From contig JABFUD020000345.1 of assembly GCA_014529385.2 (NCBI GenBank), positions 1 to 52,871 of the forward strand: 52,871 bases of DNA. The letters run 5' to 3'. Positions 10,991 to 21,464 of the stretch are shown here, one piece after another. The number at the start of each line of letters is the position of its first letter. Position 1 is the first letter of the stretch. The DNA comes from Adiantum capillus-veneris (Eukaryota; Streptophyta; Polypodiopsida; Polypodiales; Pteridaceae). The notes beneath the pieces were generated by a model. The model saw only the letters and a list, made by a program, of their open reading frames with translations. It was not told where the DNA came from and made no database searches. The translations under genes and the position numbers were made by a program.

Positions 10991-11900
10991 AGCATAATCT
11001 TTGACAAAATCCTATACCACCCTGTAATTCCAAGAAATCCTCTGACTTCACTAATAGAAGAAGGTTGAGGGCAATCCACTATATCCTTGATCTACTGAAA
11101 TTCCATCGGTGGATATAATGAAACCTAAATAACTAATTTGGGGAGTAGAGAAAGTACCTTTTCTTTCCTTAGCATAAAATTGATGCTGACGTATAATTTC
11201 CAACACTATCCTCACATGTCCTTCATGCTCTGCTTCGTCTTTAGAGTAAACCAAAATATCATCAAAGAAGACTAGGACAAAGTCATCCAAGTAAGGTCTA
11301 AAGATATCCTGCATTAGTGGATTGAAGCTTGCAGGTGCATTAGTAAGACCAAAGGACATAACTGTGAATTCATCATGCCCATACCTAGTATTGAAAGTTG
11401 TCTTTGTTATGTCTGATTCTTTGATTCTAATAAGATAATATACTGACTAAAGATCAATCTTTGAAAAGATCCTGGATCCATGGATTCTATCCAACAATTT
11501 GTCAATTCTCAGAATTAGATACTTGTTCTTGACAGTCACTTGGTTAAGTTATGATAAATCTATGCATAGCGGAAAATATCTTCCTTCTTCTTTTGAAAAA
11601 GAATTGGTGCACCCTAAGGATAAGTACTAGGTCTAATGAACCATTGCTCAATCAATTTCCTAAGTTGTTCTTTAATTTCTATAGCTTCGAGTAACGACAT
11701 TTTGTATGCTCTCTTAGAAGCAGGTTCACATCCTGGTAAAGTTTCTATCTCATGGTCTATTTCACGATACACTGGCAAATTGGTCAAGTATTCTGGGAAA
11801 ACATCAGCATATTCCTTTAACCATTTTGGGTGAAAGTTTGAATTTAATTCACCAACCTTGTTAAGCTTCACATTGTAAATCTGTTGTCCCTTCTCAAGCC
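10991..11900 (-). pseudogene. Element A reverse transcriptase remnant
   Basis: Two frames carry RT. 11871-11614 holds the N-terminal part (HEIETLPGCEPASKRAYKMS... ending at RPSTYP). 11359-11051 holds [11 protein letters not shown] and the catalytic FFDDILVYS, followed by LGFI. The catalytic Asp pair is kept, but the intervening block is frameshifted and contains stops. It lies between PR and RNase H, as in all Ty3/gypsy elements. Confidence 0.85.
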
Positions 11901-12310
11901 CCTTTAGAAGTCTACTGGCTTTAGCTAAATGAATCTTGAGTATCCCTTTTTTCCCTTGAACTAGAACTTAATTCCCAACGTTATCTGTGAACATAAAGTT
12001 TCCCTGAGCACAATGAATATGGGCTTGGTTCTTTTTTTTCAACTAGTCCATTCTTAAAATTTTGTCATAAATTCCCAAAGGTAAAGTACGGAACTGCACA
12101 GAAGTAGCATAACCCCCTAATTCAAAATTGATCAAGCCTACGGAATGTTGAGATAACACTTCCTTCCCATAAGCTATTTCTACTACTAGTCTATTTGTTG
12201 CAAGAACTGGTTTAGCTTCAACTTTCTCATGCATCTAGGAGATAGAAATGAATGCGTACTTCCACAGTCTATGAGGAATTCAACTTTATCAGCTTGGCGC
12301 GTTCCAGGAG
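11901..12310 (-). pseudogene. Element A aspartic protease remnant
   Basis: A retropepsin-like start (FLIDCGSTHSF) is readable near 12285-12250, where the usual D-S/T-G-S is D-C-G-S. The frame 12234-12043 continues with the flap and core region. Stops occur near 12240, 12042 and 11965. It is followed directly by the RT N-terminus. Confidence 0.65.
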
Positions 12311-13135
12311 CTTGAATTACGGCAAACCATTGATGAGCACCATGATTATCTATGGCAACATGCAACAGTGCCCTATCATCTGCTTCATCACCTACAGTCG
12401 GTTGTCCAACAGTAGCATTAGACCTAGCATCTGCACCACGTCCTTGTCCTCTACCTCCTCTTCCTCAACCTCCATGATTGTTCGGTTGACCTCTTCCATT
12501 GGCATTGAGAGGTACTGCATTTGCACCAGATACATGAGTCTTCTTGGGACGTTTGTTCCTGTAATGGTTGTACTCGTGGCAGTCATAACATCTCACATTG
12601 GGAAATTTGGTAGTGGTTAAAATAGCTACCACATGACGATCCTTATAAGCAAGGTTTGTTGGTCTGTTATCCCAGTTATTTGGCCAGGCCCTCTTCGCTA
12701 AGTAATTTCTTTCTGCCTTGAGCAACTTTCATGATTTTTGCAGCTAACGGCTTGGCTCTTAACAAAGCATCTTGCAACATTGTTGGTCTAAGAGCTTCCA
12801 ATCTACTGTTCAATGGTTCAATGAGGCCTTAACAGAACCTGGCCACTTGGTGTTCCAAGGTCATCTTGGGTGCATATCTCTTCAAAGTCACGAACTTGGA
12901 GTAATATCTCTTTACAGTCAAGGATAGCTTCTTGAGTGAGAAGAACTCATTCATTTTGATGGCCCTATGCGTTGGCGGTAAGTAGCGTTTCCACCATATT
13001 TTGGCATCTCCAGTAAGTCAAAACATGGGAAGCATAGTTTGATTCTGCGGATGAGTTCCCGCAGCTTCAAAATAATCCTCCATGGATTCAATCCACACCT
13101 TTGCATCTCGTTCCATGTTGACCCCTTCACCTTTG
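12311..13135 (-). pseudogene. Element A gag remnant with degenerate zinc knuckle
   Basis: The minus strand reads a capsid-like region (WWKRYLPPT near 12990; a following KMTLEHQVARF near 12850) and then 12725-12465, which holds CYDCHEYNHYRNKR. This is a CX2CX4HX4C knuckle with the last Cys replaced by Arg. Stops occur around 12830 and 13020. The order gag then PR is as expected. The N-terminal end of gag is not clear. Confidence 0.75.
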
Positions 13136-14076
13136 AAGTTGGGGGTTGCGCTTGCTTGAGAAGAAGTTTTTTCTCCTAAACCGCGGTATAAAGAGCAGAA
13201 GCAGGTACCTACATGATTTCATAAGATCGATAGACTGACAAATTTAAAGACTTATCACACGGCTAAGATTTAACTTTAGAATAGACACAAGGTCAAGATA
13301 CTCAATTCAAAAGACTTGGTTCTTTATTCATAAAGTGAATATTTACAAGGATAGCCTTACAAAAGAGTCTTAGGGTATCTCATCCTAACTTATTGTAAAT
13401 TTTTGTGGCCTCTAAAGAATCAGCATAGCCGGCTGACTTGGAATATGGTGATACAAACGATGGGTGTTTGTAGTCACATTTCTACAATCTTCTAACTGGT
13501 TGGTATAATAGTTCTTATACTTATTGGAAATTGAAAAGTAAATTACAAGATCCAAATTCTTAGGGGTATTCTGAGAAAAAATTTTGATCCTTCAATATGG
13601 AATTATCTCCACCACTTTATCCCATACCCATTTGTTCAAGGGTTTCCCCGTGCCTCCTGGATAAGTGAGAACAGTGATACTCGAGTTTGTACCCAAAGTA
13701 GTACAACTAAACCACTCTCAGTTCCTCTGCCCAGCGTAGTTTCTTTAAATACGTGGTAAGACATCCCAACTTCCAAGCATTGATGAAATAAGTCCCATCT
13801 TCTTTGCTCCATTTGAGCTCCCAACATTTATCTATCCAAGTCCAATGAGGAGTGTAAGCCTTCAATCAGTAGCTCCATCACGCTTCGTTGGAAAAGATAG
13901 TTTGGAGAACCACAAGCACTCTCATAAATAAGCTCGAAGACTTGGAACTTGCGATATTCAACCACAGGATCTTCCTGAAATATTGACGCATACGCCTTGG
14001 ATTAGCTAATCAATTTTTCTTATTTTTAAAATTTTCAAACAGTACGAAATTTTTCCAAACTAACCTAGGCTTTGAA
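13136..14076 (-). other. Element A 5' leader, no recognised gene
   Basis: About 940 bp between the PBS and recognisable gag. A 63-codon frame at 13827-13636 has no known domain. It probably comprises the untranslated leader and a decayed gag N-terminus. Confidence 0.5.
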
Positions 14077-14092
14077 CCTGGCTCTGGTACCA
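14077..14092 (-). other. Primer-binding site, initiator tRNA-Met type
   Basis: Minus strand TGGTACCAGAGCCAGG begins 2 bases from the 5' LTR end at 14095. It matches the plant iMet PBS (TGGTATCAGAGC) with one change. Confidence 0.85.
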
Positions 14093-15172
14093 GCTGTGAG
14101 GTCCCCTCCCCATCTCACCATGAGGGAACTAGAGGACACCTGACGGGCACTAGATCCTATGCGGAAGCAAACCAAAATTGGCTAAGAAGAAAAATAAGAC
14201 CAGTGGATGTCTCTCGTAACACTTAGTGATTTGAGTCCAAGCCACCAGTAAAAAGGAGTATGGATCTGCCCCCCAGGGGAAGCATAATTTTGTACTATCC
14301 GTCCTATTCTCATCTTCCACGAGGAGAAGTAACCTCAATGCCTTTTTCCCCATAATTTTCAGAGGCACATACATTGAGTTCCTTCCACTCTAGCGTAATG
14401 AGCTATCTAATGACATGCTCTATTGCGTAGGGTAGAGAGTTTTTGACTAATCAGGACCACTCGTCTTGTAGGCTTTGGCAACCTACGCCAAGCCCCCACT
14501 TTCCACCCCGCACTCACACAGAGTCTTTGTGTGGACTAATTACTAACACATTGCTGTTCAACACTTAGGGTTATTTTTTACTCGACACAAGTCCGCTAAG
14601 ACAACCCTTCAAACAATGTCAAATCGGCACCAAAAACATATCTTTCCTAGGAAAAAGTACTCAACAAACAATACTTCATTAAAAATTCCAATGTCTTGGA
14701 GTTGTGAGGACCTCTAGTGAGTGTTAACTCCACCCATTGTCAAGTGCCCCCCCACACAACAATCCATGATTCCACCCAATTCATGGAGTAACTCCCCGGG
14801 TAAAATTCATGTATCCACCTCATATAAAGTAGGCCATGGACATATCCACCACATAGAAAGCAAGTCGTGGATTTAGCTCCTGCGATAACTTCGTGAGCTA
14901 CTGCTCTGTGATCAGTAGGGGCTTCAAACTAAATTGAAATTGGAATAATGAATAAAATTTGGTAAGATAGTTTTCTCTAACAACAACCATTCTTTCCTAC
15001 TTCCAAATAGTCTTTCCATAAAACATTTCTTTCCTATATAGTTTGAACTTAAATAAAACCTTTAAAAATACCAATGTGGTTGTCTCAACTGGATTTTCAA
15101 CATAGTTCTGGGAGTTTAAACATTCTTAAAGCTATCGTAACACAATGCTTATGTAAAATACAAAAATTTAAT

Positions 15173-15319
15173 TCATCCTACCTCATGAAAATCATCTTTG
15201 ATGCCTCGTGAGGTCGTATAATTTTCCTCTGTCATCGGTGCTTTACTGTTGTTTGCTATGTTGCTAGTTCCTGCCTCGCAGTCATTAGCACCACCAAAAC
15301 GTGTCCTCTTGGGGGCCAT
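15173..15319 (-). CDS. 48-codon LTR mini-ORF, second copy
   Basis: Partner of the ORF at 7220-7366. Start, stop and length are conserved; the N-terminal 24 residues are identical and later residues vary. The GAG/GTAGGA donor-like end is also conserved. As the 5' LTR copy, this one would lie in the element transcript upstream of gag. Confidence 0.45.
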   Translation of the reverse strand: MAPKRTRFGGANDCEAGTSNIANNSKAPMTEENYTTSRGIKDDFHEVG

Positions 15320-16253
15320 ATCTCACTACTAGGATTATTTCTTTCGGAGAAACAAGAGACTAGGTGTAATTCCCACAACAACCAATGAGAAAACTTGACA
15401 AGGAATAACCTCATTCTTACACATAATGCTAGATTTAAGGACAAGCCTTCACAACTACAAGTATGCAAGCTAACTCAAGGATGCAACAAGATGAATATGC
15501 CTTGATTTCTCATAAACTCATCCTAAGATTATCATAACCCAAACTTCCCTCGTATGAAACATGAGATCAAGATTAAGGTAGTAATTAGATGAGTCATTAT
15601 AACATAAAATGGTAGACTATAACCATGAAAATACCCATTATAATAGATGATTAATTTCCACAAAATCATACACAATTTGCGAATGCAACACAATACCCTA
15701 TCTGTACATCTTCTTTTGTATGCAAGAAGTCTCATAATCATGTCCTTATTTGATGGGAAAATCAAGGGTTTAATTCATTGGTTAATCCTAAATTTGGGTG
15801 CACAAAAAGTCTCACCATATCTTAGAGAATCATAGTTGAATATCTTTACAACATAACTATGCACAACATGCATAACTGGCAATGATGATTATTTGCATAA
15901 ACTCATGCTTAATTAAAGAAAAACTAAATATCTTTAAGAAGCAAGGTACTCCTTAACCCAAAAATGGAAATACAATCAATGGATGGAAACCATTGACAAT
16001 ACCCCACATATAATAGAGAACAGATTATTTAATGTTGTAGCTAGCTAGCATAATTAAGCTCAACATAGGAATCCTCTAGAGAAAAGAGAGTATGGAGCAA
16101 TAGGATTAACATAAATATTATTAAATTAACCATAATAAAGACCTCATTTGTACATTATGTGATGTAGAAAGGCTTCACAAAAGATTGATTTGGCAGCAGC
16201 ACTTCCTTGCACTGTCTTGGAATTTGTGTGTAAAAAATTGGGTGGGAATTCTC

Positions 16254-16261
16254 CTTATATA
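16254..16261 (-). promoter_or_regulatory. TATA box of element A right (5') LTR
   Basis: Minus-strand CCTATATAAGGAG, identical context to the left LTR. This copy would drive the element transcript. Confidence 0.65.
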
Positions 16262-16512
16262 GGCTTCTGGGGTTTCTTGATGGCCCAAGGTTTCCCATAC
16301 CTCCCTTGCTTGTCCCCTCTTGCCAAAAGAAGAATTAGAGGTGTCATAAGCCTCTCACTAACCAGTAGAGGTGTCCCCTTTTACCTAATAAAGTGATACA
16401 CCTCTATAGTCCATACTTAGCCTCCATGCCTCACTCCAACACTTGACCCAACACTTGGCACAAGACTACCTATACACATGACCCATGGTCATACATGACG
16501 GGGTTACATGTC

Positions 16513-16556
16513 CATGCATACCTATGACCATGCATGCATGCACACCCATGCATGCA
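16513..16556. promoter_or_regulatory. RY-motif cluster in the right A LTR
   Basis: CATGCA at 16513, CATGCATGCATGCA at 16529-16542 and CATGCATGCA at 16547-16556, about 250-300 bp upstream of the TATA box on the element strand. Denser than in the left LTR. Confidence 0.4.
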
Positions 16557-16981
16557 CATCCTCATACATTCCATACACATACCTTAGAAAATGCTAACCT
16601 TAGGTTAACTTGATCTATACTAACCCAAATTCAACTCTGAAACTTGCTAGCTCGAGACAGACCTGCAGGTAATAGATACAACTACCTGCCATAAATAGCA
16701 TCTTTCGACGTTTTGATCCTATTTTTAAGGAAATCTGGGTCGGTGCACAGTTTGACGAGCCACTCGACCCTAGACCATGCTGGGGGTCAAAAACTTTCTA
16801 TTATTAGAAATTTTTCACAAAAATTAAATTTGACCAGAAATAAAAGTCCTACAAGGATCACAACATAAAAATGACATCTAATCACTGAAACGTACTACAA
16901 ATAGCATAATTTGCCAAACTGATAATTAAACTTAAAATTTTACATAGGTAATCCTCTTCTAGGGAAGTTGGAGACCTTACA

Positions 16982-17480
16982 TATACTTCTTAGAAGCTCT
17001 AATTTCAGCTGCATCATAGGTGGCAAGTGCACCGGCTTCCATATTTACCTTAAGGTTAGGAAAGAGTCCATCTATGAACCTCTCCTTCTTTAGAAATTCT
17101 GCACCATCACCAGGGTTGGCAACATTTTGTATCCATAGATCCGAAAGACGTAGAAACTCTTGCTTGTACAAGTAGTAGTCATTTAAGTCTTACCATGGTT
17201 TTTGAGTGTTTTGGGGATCAAAGAAGTATCTCTTGAAATGATTCACAACTTTTGTGTAATTCCCATTAACTTTCTTAGGCAAGGAGTCAAACCAAGTGGT
17301 AGCATCTTTCTTAAGAACCACCTCAAACATTTCTACACGTTGTTGATCAGTTACTATCCTCTTGATACGGCAAGACATCTTTAAATTTGCTAAGAATAAT
17401 TTTGCATCCTCTCGAGGCTCTCCAAAGAAAAGAGGTTATCCAGACATTTGGTGTTGGCTTTTCATTATTATGAAAGATTA
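16982..17480 (-). pseudogene. Element H gag, N-terminal/capsid part
   Basis: Two frames (17378-17190 and 17171-16977) read a retrotransposon gag capsid: ATTWFDSLP, then HFKRYFF, then LRLSDLW and KKERFIDGLFPNL. One stop near 17190 separates them. The frame runs into the A LTR at 16981 and resumes at 6126 on the other side. H is therefore the host of A. No RT of H is in the window. Confidence 0.75.
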
Positions 17481-18002
17481 CAACACAAGTTATAACAAGG
17501 GATACAATAGAGATTTAGAACCACTCGCCTGCAAATGAAGAAGTAAGAAAGTACCAATCTAGGTTTTCTTCTTCAGCTATTCAAGCTTCAATGAGGTCTC
17601 AATTTGTTTGATTAAAACAAAAGGTAGACTATTGATGAGATCTAAGAAGGGTTGAAATTATTCAAATCTAAGGTGATAAACAAAAATCTTTGGAACTTCA
17701 TTTTTTGGATCCAAAAGAGCAACCACATCCCAAGTGATAAATTGCACTTGCTCTACAATTCTTAATGCACAAGCGGTTTTATATAAAAACTAGATCTTCA
17801 TGGATGTTTGAAGGCTGTGAAAAAGTAGCAATTGACTAGGAGCTCCTTTCCTTCAAGTTTCACACAGTCAGAGTGAGGCAACCTTCTCATAATTTCATAA
17901 AAAACATCCTCATCAAGTCCAATCAAGTTTGAAAGATTTAAAGACTCCACCTGTGCTACAAAATTCCTCGACAAAAATTCCTTAGGATTATGGTTAAATC
18001 AT
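17481..18002. other. Degenerate sequence upstream of H gag
   Basis: No intact ORF. The minus strand around 17780-17980 gives a broken protein-like reading (DEDVFYEIMRRLPHSDCVK) that could extend the ORF at 18003-18317. I do not recognise it. Confidence 0.35.
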
Positions 18003-18317
18003 TCATAAGCATAAAGAGATTAACAACGTCTCTATGAACAAATTGTCATAGAAAGTAGAGAAGGATGAGAATTTATACAAATTTGCAATCTTCTCTATGC
18101 TCTCTTTATTAAGACGAGCTCTAAATAGCTCCTTATATCCTTTGTTAAAAGTGAAAGGAAGACTACTAATAAAACGCATATGAGGAAAAAAATCACCAAA
18201 TGTGAGTCTATGAAGCATGAACTCTGGCCGCAAGTTTCCTAAAGAGTCTTCCTTAATGGTGAAATGCACTCGCCAAATGCCAAATTTCACTCTATTTACA
18301 AATCTTAGGACGCACAC
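18003..18317 (-). CDS. Hypothetical 104-residue ORF
   Basis: An open minus-strand frame reading LPFTFNKGYKELFRARLNKE and then YKFSSFSTFYDN. The composition is protein-like but no family is recognised. It lies upstream of H gag on the same strand and may be part of H or an unrelated decayed gene. Stops flank it at both ends. Confidence 0.3.
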   Translation of the reverse strand: MCVLRFVNRVKFGIWRVHFTIKEDSLGNLRPEFMLHRLTFGDFFPHMRFISSLPFTFNKGYKELFRARLNKESIEKIANLYKFSSFSTFYDNLFIETLLISLCL

Positions 18318-18600
18318 TATTTAGATAAATGTGCAATCTTCCATAGTACCCAACAACAAAAGAAAAGTAGAATCCACACATAGAACCTTTAGTCTTAACT
18401 TCACCGCCCTCTTGTTATGAGGGAGATGCTTTACTATCTGCTCCTCCAACTCAATCGCTAGCAGATCTAGATCTCTAAGAATTTAACTTTCACTACACAC
18501 ACATTCCCTGTTAGAACAAATGATCATTTTTGTTTTTTGTAACAAACTTGGACAAAGAAAAAACAAACATACACACTAGTCTGATGGGCTGCACTTCATT
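18318..18600. other. No feature recognised
   Basis: AT-rich sequence without ORF or clear motif. Confidence 0.3.
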
Positions 18601-19047
18601 TTAAAATAAAATGAGCACATGTACATCAAAAGAAGTGTGGTAGTTGATGAGAGGTAGAATGATAGGTTGCGGAGATGCAAGAATTTCTTGTGTTCTTTTA
18701 GCCCCAAACATAAACACCATACGCTGCTGAAAATGTATCTCTGTATTGAGTGCAATATTTATCCTAATATGTGGTATGAAGTAAAAAGAGAAAATGTTTG
18801 GGCCATTATCCATGCTCTAGACATAACCTAATGCTTAAAATAGAACAAAAATATATACATCCAAACTAAGATCATACCTAATGAGAGACAAAAGAAAAGG
18901 ATTTATTGAAGCGTTTATTTTGGCTAACTTAAGAGAATCTAAAATTCTATGAATTACACAGTGAAATTGCAACTTAGTATTAACAATTACGTGTACTTTT
19001 TTCCTTGCAATGGGAATGAAAGGATCATACAAATCCTTGTGATTCAT
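18601..19047 (-). pseudogene. Two tandem, related about 70-codon ORFs
   Basis: Minus-strand ORFs 18813-18601 and 19047-18835 align with each other weakly: NTEIHF versus NTKLQF in the middle, and LPLINYHTSFDVHVLILF versus LSLIRYDLSLDVYIFVLF at the end. They look like two diverged copies of one coding unit. A third, partial unit follows in 19102-19241. No known domain. Confidence 0.35.
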
Positions 19048-19241
19048 GCAAGCTACTTGACTATTCTAAAGGTTGATCCTACAAAAAAACATACACAAGT
19101 TGAAGTTGCAACCTAGTACTAACAATTATGTGTACCTTTTGCCTTGCAATGGGAATGAAAGGATCATACAAATCCTTGTGATTCATGCAAACTACTTGAC
19201 TATTCTAAAGGTTGATCCTACAAAAACACATACACAAGTTG
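18962..19241. repeat. 140-bp tandem duplication
   Basis: Units 18962-19101 and 19102-19241 are nearly identical (both contain CCTTGCAATGGGAATGAAAG and end ATACACAAGTTG). The few differences indicate a fairly recent duplication. Confidence 0.85.
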
Positions 19242-19950
19242 CTCCTCAGTGGGGGCACCAATTTGAGGTGGTTCAGGGCAGGCAACAAGAAGAGTGGCCT
19301 CCAAGCACCCTTCTAGGCTCCCGTGCTACTCAATAGGGTTGGGGTTGGAAAAAACAATAAACACACACAAAAACACACAACCTAGCCCAATATTATGGGT
19401 CGGGGCCATAATATATTTTTCTTGTTTATTTTATTTATTTTTTGGGCTCAACTAGCCCGATGAGTATCTAATTGAGGATTTTAAAGGAGATATGGGAAAA
19501 GTCTCGTAACTCACACACGCCTATGTATAGTGAAAGGGGGAGGATAACCAGAGTGTTTGAGCTTTTGATTTTTGACAGACATTTGAGACTGAGTTAGGTA
19601 GGAGCGGCGTAGACATGGATTTTTTGAAAGATTAGCTATCTCTTATAGACTCCATGCACTAGTCGAGTGAGGTATATCACACCGATTGACAATTCCTCTG
19701 TATGTGGTTCTTCCTTTGCTAGCTTTGATATGGTGAGGTATGGAAACCAACCGATAGGAGTATGAAGCAAACAAAAAGCGCAAATATCATGAGAGTCAAA
19801 CAAAGGAAATATAGAGTTAAATAGGTCAATTTCAATGATTTTAAACATCGCAAAATCAATACATAGGTTATCAAGTGTTTCAAGCATTGCATAGAGGGTC
19901 TTGATTGTGATTAGTAACCCACAATCTAAGGCCATCAAAATCGACAACAT
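19242..19950. repeat. Shortened copy of repeat family G
   Basis: The head (GAGGTGGTTCAGGGC..., from 19266) matches 20725-20830 and the inverse of 38000-38090. At about 19400 it jumps directly to the tail, which matches the inverse of 34914-35770. The middle of the family (GA tract, TATA region) is missing, as in an internal deletion. Confidence 0.7.
19636..19950 (-). CDS. Conserved ORF of repeat G (left copy), unknown function
   Basis: Its C-terminal two thirds pair residue for residue with the ORF at 34914-35153: YAMLETLDNLCIDF, DLFNSIFPL, CLLHTPI and LTISKLAK blocks are shared. The region of about 250 bases has no indels between copies, while non-coding parts differ more. This suggests the frame was once protein-coding. 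No known domain. It stops at 19636, after which a short frame (HSGYPPPFTIHRRV) is again shared with the right copy. Confidence 0.4.
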   Translation of the reverse strand: MLSILMALDCGLLITIKTLYAMLETLDNLCIDFAMFKIIEIDLFNSIFPLFDSHDICAFCLLHTPIGWFPYLTISKLAKEEPHTEELSIGVIYLTRLVHGVYKR

Positions 19951-20264
19951 TTATCTGTCAACTCTCCGCAAGCAGCTGGTACCAATTTTATCTTGGAGCT
20001 TCATGCTCCGACCCCCAATCAACGGGCATTCACTTTCTGTAGCCTTCGTATGTCGTATACTTTGCATAAAATCCTTGGCAAACCTCCAAAATCCTCAAAA
20101 TGCACACCAACCTAGGAGACCAACCGGGCACAAACTTAGCCCCCGACAGAACTTCGATTGCAACTAACTTGACATCCAAAGCTCTGACTACTGCTCTGAA
20201 AAGACCAGCAGGCTCCATAAATCAAGGAATATCCACCAATAGCTCCAAACTAGCTTGGATTGTG
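19951..20264. other. No feature recognised
   Basis: Spacer between the shortened G copy and the left arm. It contains short frames but nothing conserved elsewhere in the window. Confidence 0.3.
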
Positions 20265-20899
20265 TGGCATCACATGGCCTGTCCATCTTAGATCTGCAAT
20301 GCACTCCAACTTTGACCATCCATACCTTTTTCCTTGTAGCTCCATTTGCTAAGCCGTTTAGACTTGCTCCTTCATCACTTCAAGCTCTACATATCCAATC
20401 CACAAACCAGATTCTTCAACATTCTTCCCTTGCCACGCTATCAGGCCCTATCAGGAGCCATTTTGGCCCAGAAAACCACATAAATCATACATTTGTTTTG
20501 CCACTTACCTGCCCAAGATCTTCCCATCTGTCCTAGCGCTCTACCATACATCTATAAGCATCACCATCATGGCTTGTGCCCTCTACTAGGTTCCACACAC
20601 TTTGGTTGCAATGCTATTCGGAGCATACCAACGCCTTCGAAGGTGAAACATCTTCCATTTAACATAAGTATCTTGCGATGAAAGTGTGTTTTTAGTCATG
20701 CTATCTATGTGTTTATTTTGCCTTCTATTGAGGTGGTCTAAGGCGGGCAACATGAAGAGTAGACTCCAAGCACCCTTCTAGGATCCCATGCTACTCAATT
20801 GGGTTGAGGTTGGAAAAACAAGAAACACACACACAAACCAACAACCTAACCCTACATAAATTTGGGGCACCACCTAGTTTTGGATGCAAACTAGGATGC

Positions 20900-20901
<2 letters not shown>

Positions 20902-20945
<44 letters not shown>
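20902..20945 (+). repeat. (GA)n microsatellite
   Basis: Uninterrupted GA tract in the left arm. The right arm carries the complementary CT tract at 37846-37916, longer. Confidence 0.9.
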
Positions 20946-20946
<1 letters not shown>

Positions 20947-21245
20947 CTACTTTGAAACGTATCAACTGTGATCAAGTAAACACGGATATATATGTGAGAA
21001 AGACAGAGAGGGGGGAAGGGGGTGCTTGTTGCACTAATAAATTCTTACAAATCAGTCATGACCAATCAAAGTGAGATTAGCATTTGTTCAATATAGCTTG
21101 AGTAATTTACACTGCAACACATCAAAAGACAAGCCACCCCAATCACTATCTTAAGGCCAGGGGAGTCCTAATTGCCACCCTGTAATCCTCTTACACCATG
21201 TGGGATTTATGGTTAGAGTGATAAAAACACCCGGAGACAAGCTAT

Positions 21246-21415
21246 TGACGGACGCAAAGCGGGCCCCAAACCCCGACGTCCTCTAAAACGCTCGGGGCCG
21301 AATGGCGCGCCTTGAGCGTGCCACGGTAAAGTGAACAGGGGGCACCACCTAGCTTTGAGCGGCTAGGACACAAACCATGATGATATGAACACCGCAAACT
21401 TACACACCGAGAGAG

Positions 21416-21464
<49 letters not shown>

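Larger units (their letters stand above)
6127..16981 (-). mobile_element. Element A: chromodomain Ty3/gypsy LTR retrotransposon
   Basis: About 10.85 kb, minus strand. Two long LTRs (6127-8998 and 14095-16981) have the same TG...CA ends and are visibly diverged, so this is not a recent insertion. An initiator tRNA-Met PBS lies next to the right LTR. Between them gag, PR, RT, RNase H, integrase and chromodomain remnants occur in chromovirus order, all broken by stops or frameshifts. Flanks TAGAC (6122-6126) and TATAC (16982-16986) form a 4/5 match target-site duplication inside element H gag. Confidence 0.9.
14095..16981 (-). repeat. Element A 5' LTR (right copy)
   Basis: 2887 bp with the same TG...CA ends as the left copy, adjacent to the PBS. 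Differences from the other LTR are frequent, including small indels (for example around 15900-16150). Landmarks TATA (16254-16261), RY cluster and mini-ORF are shared. Confidence 0.88.
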
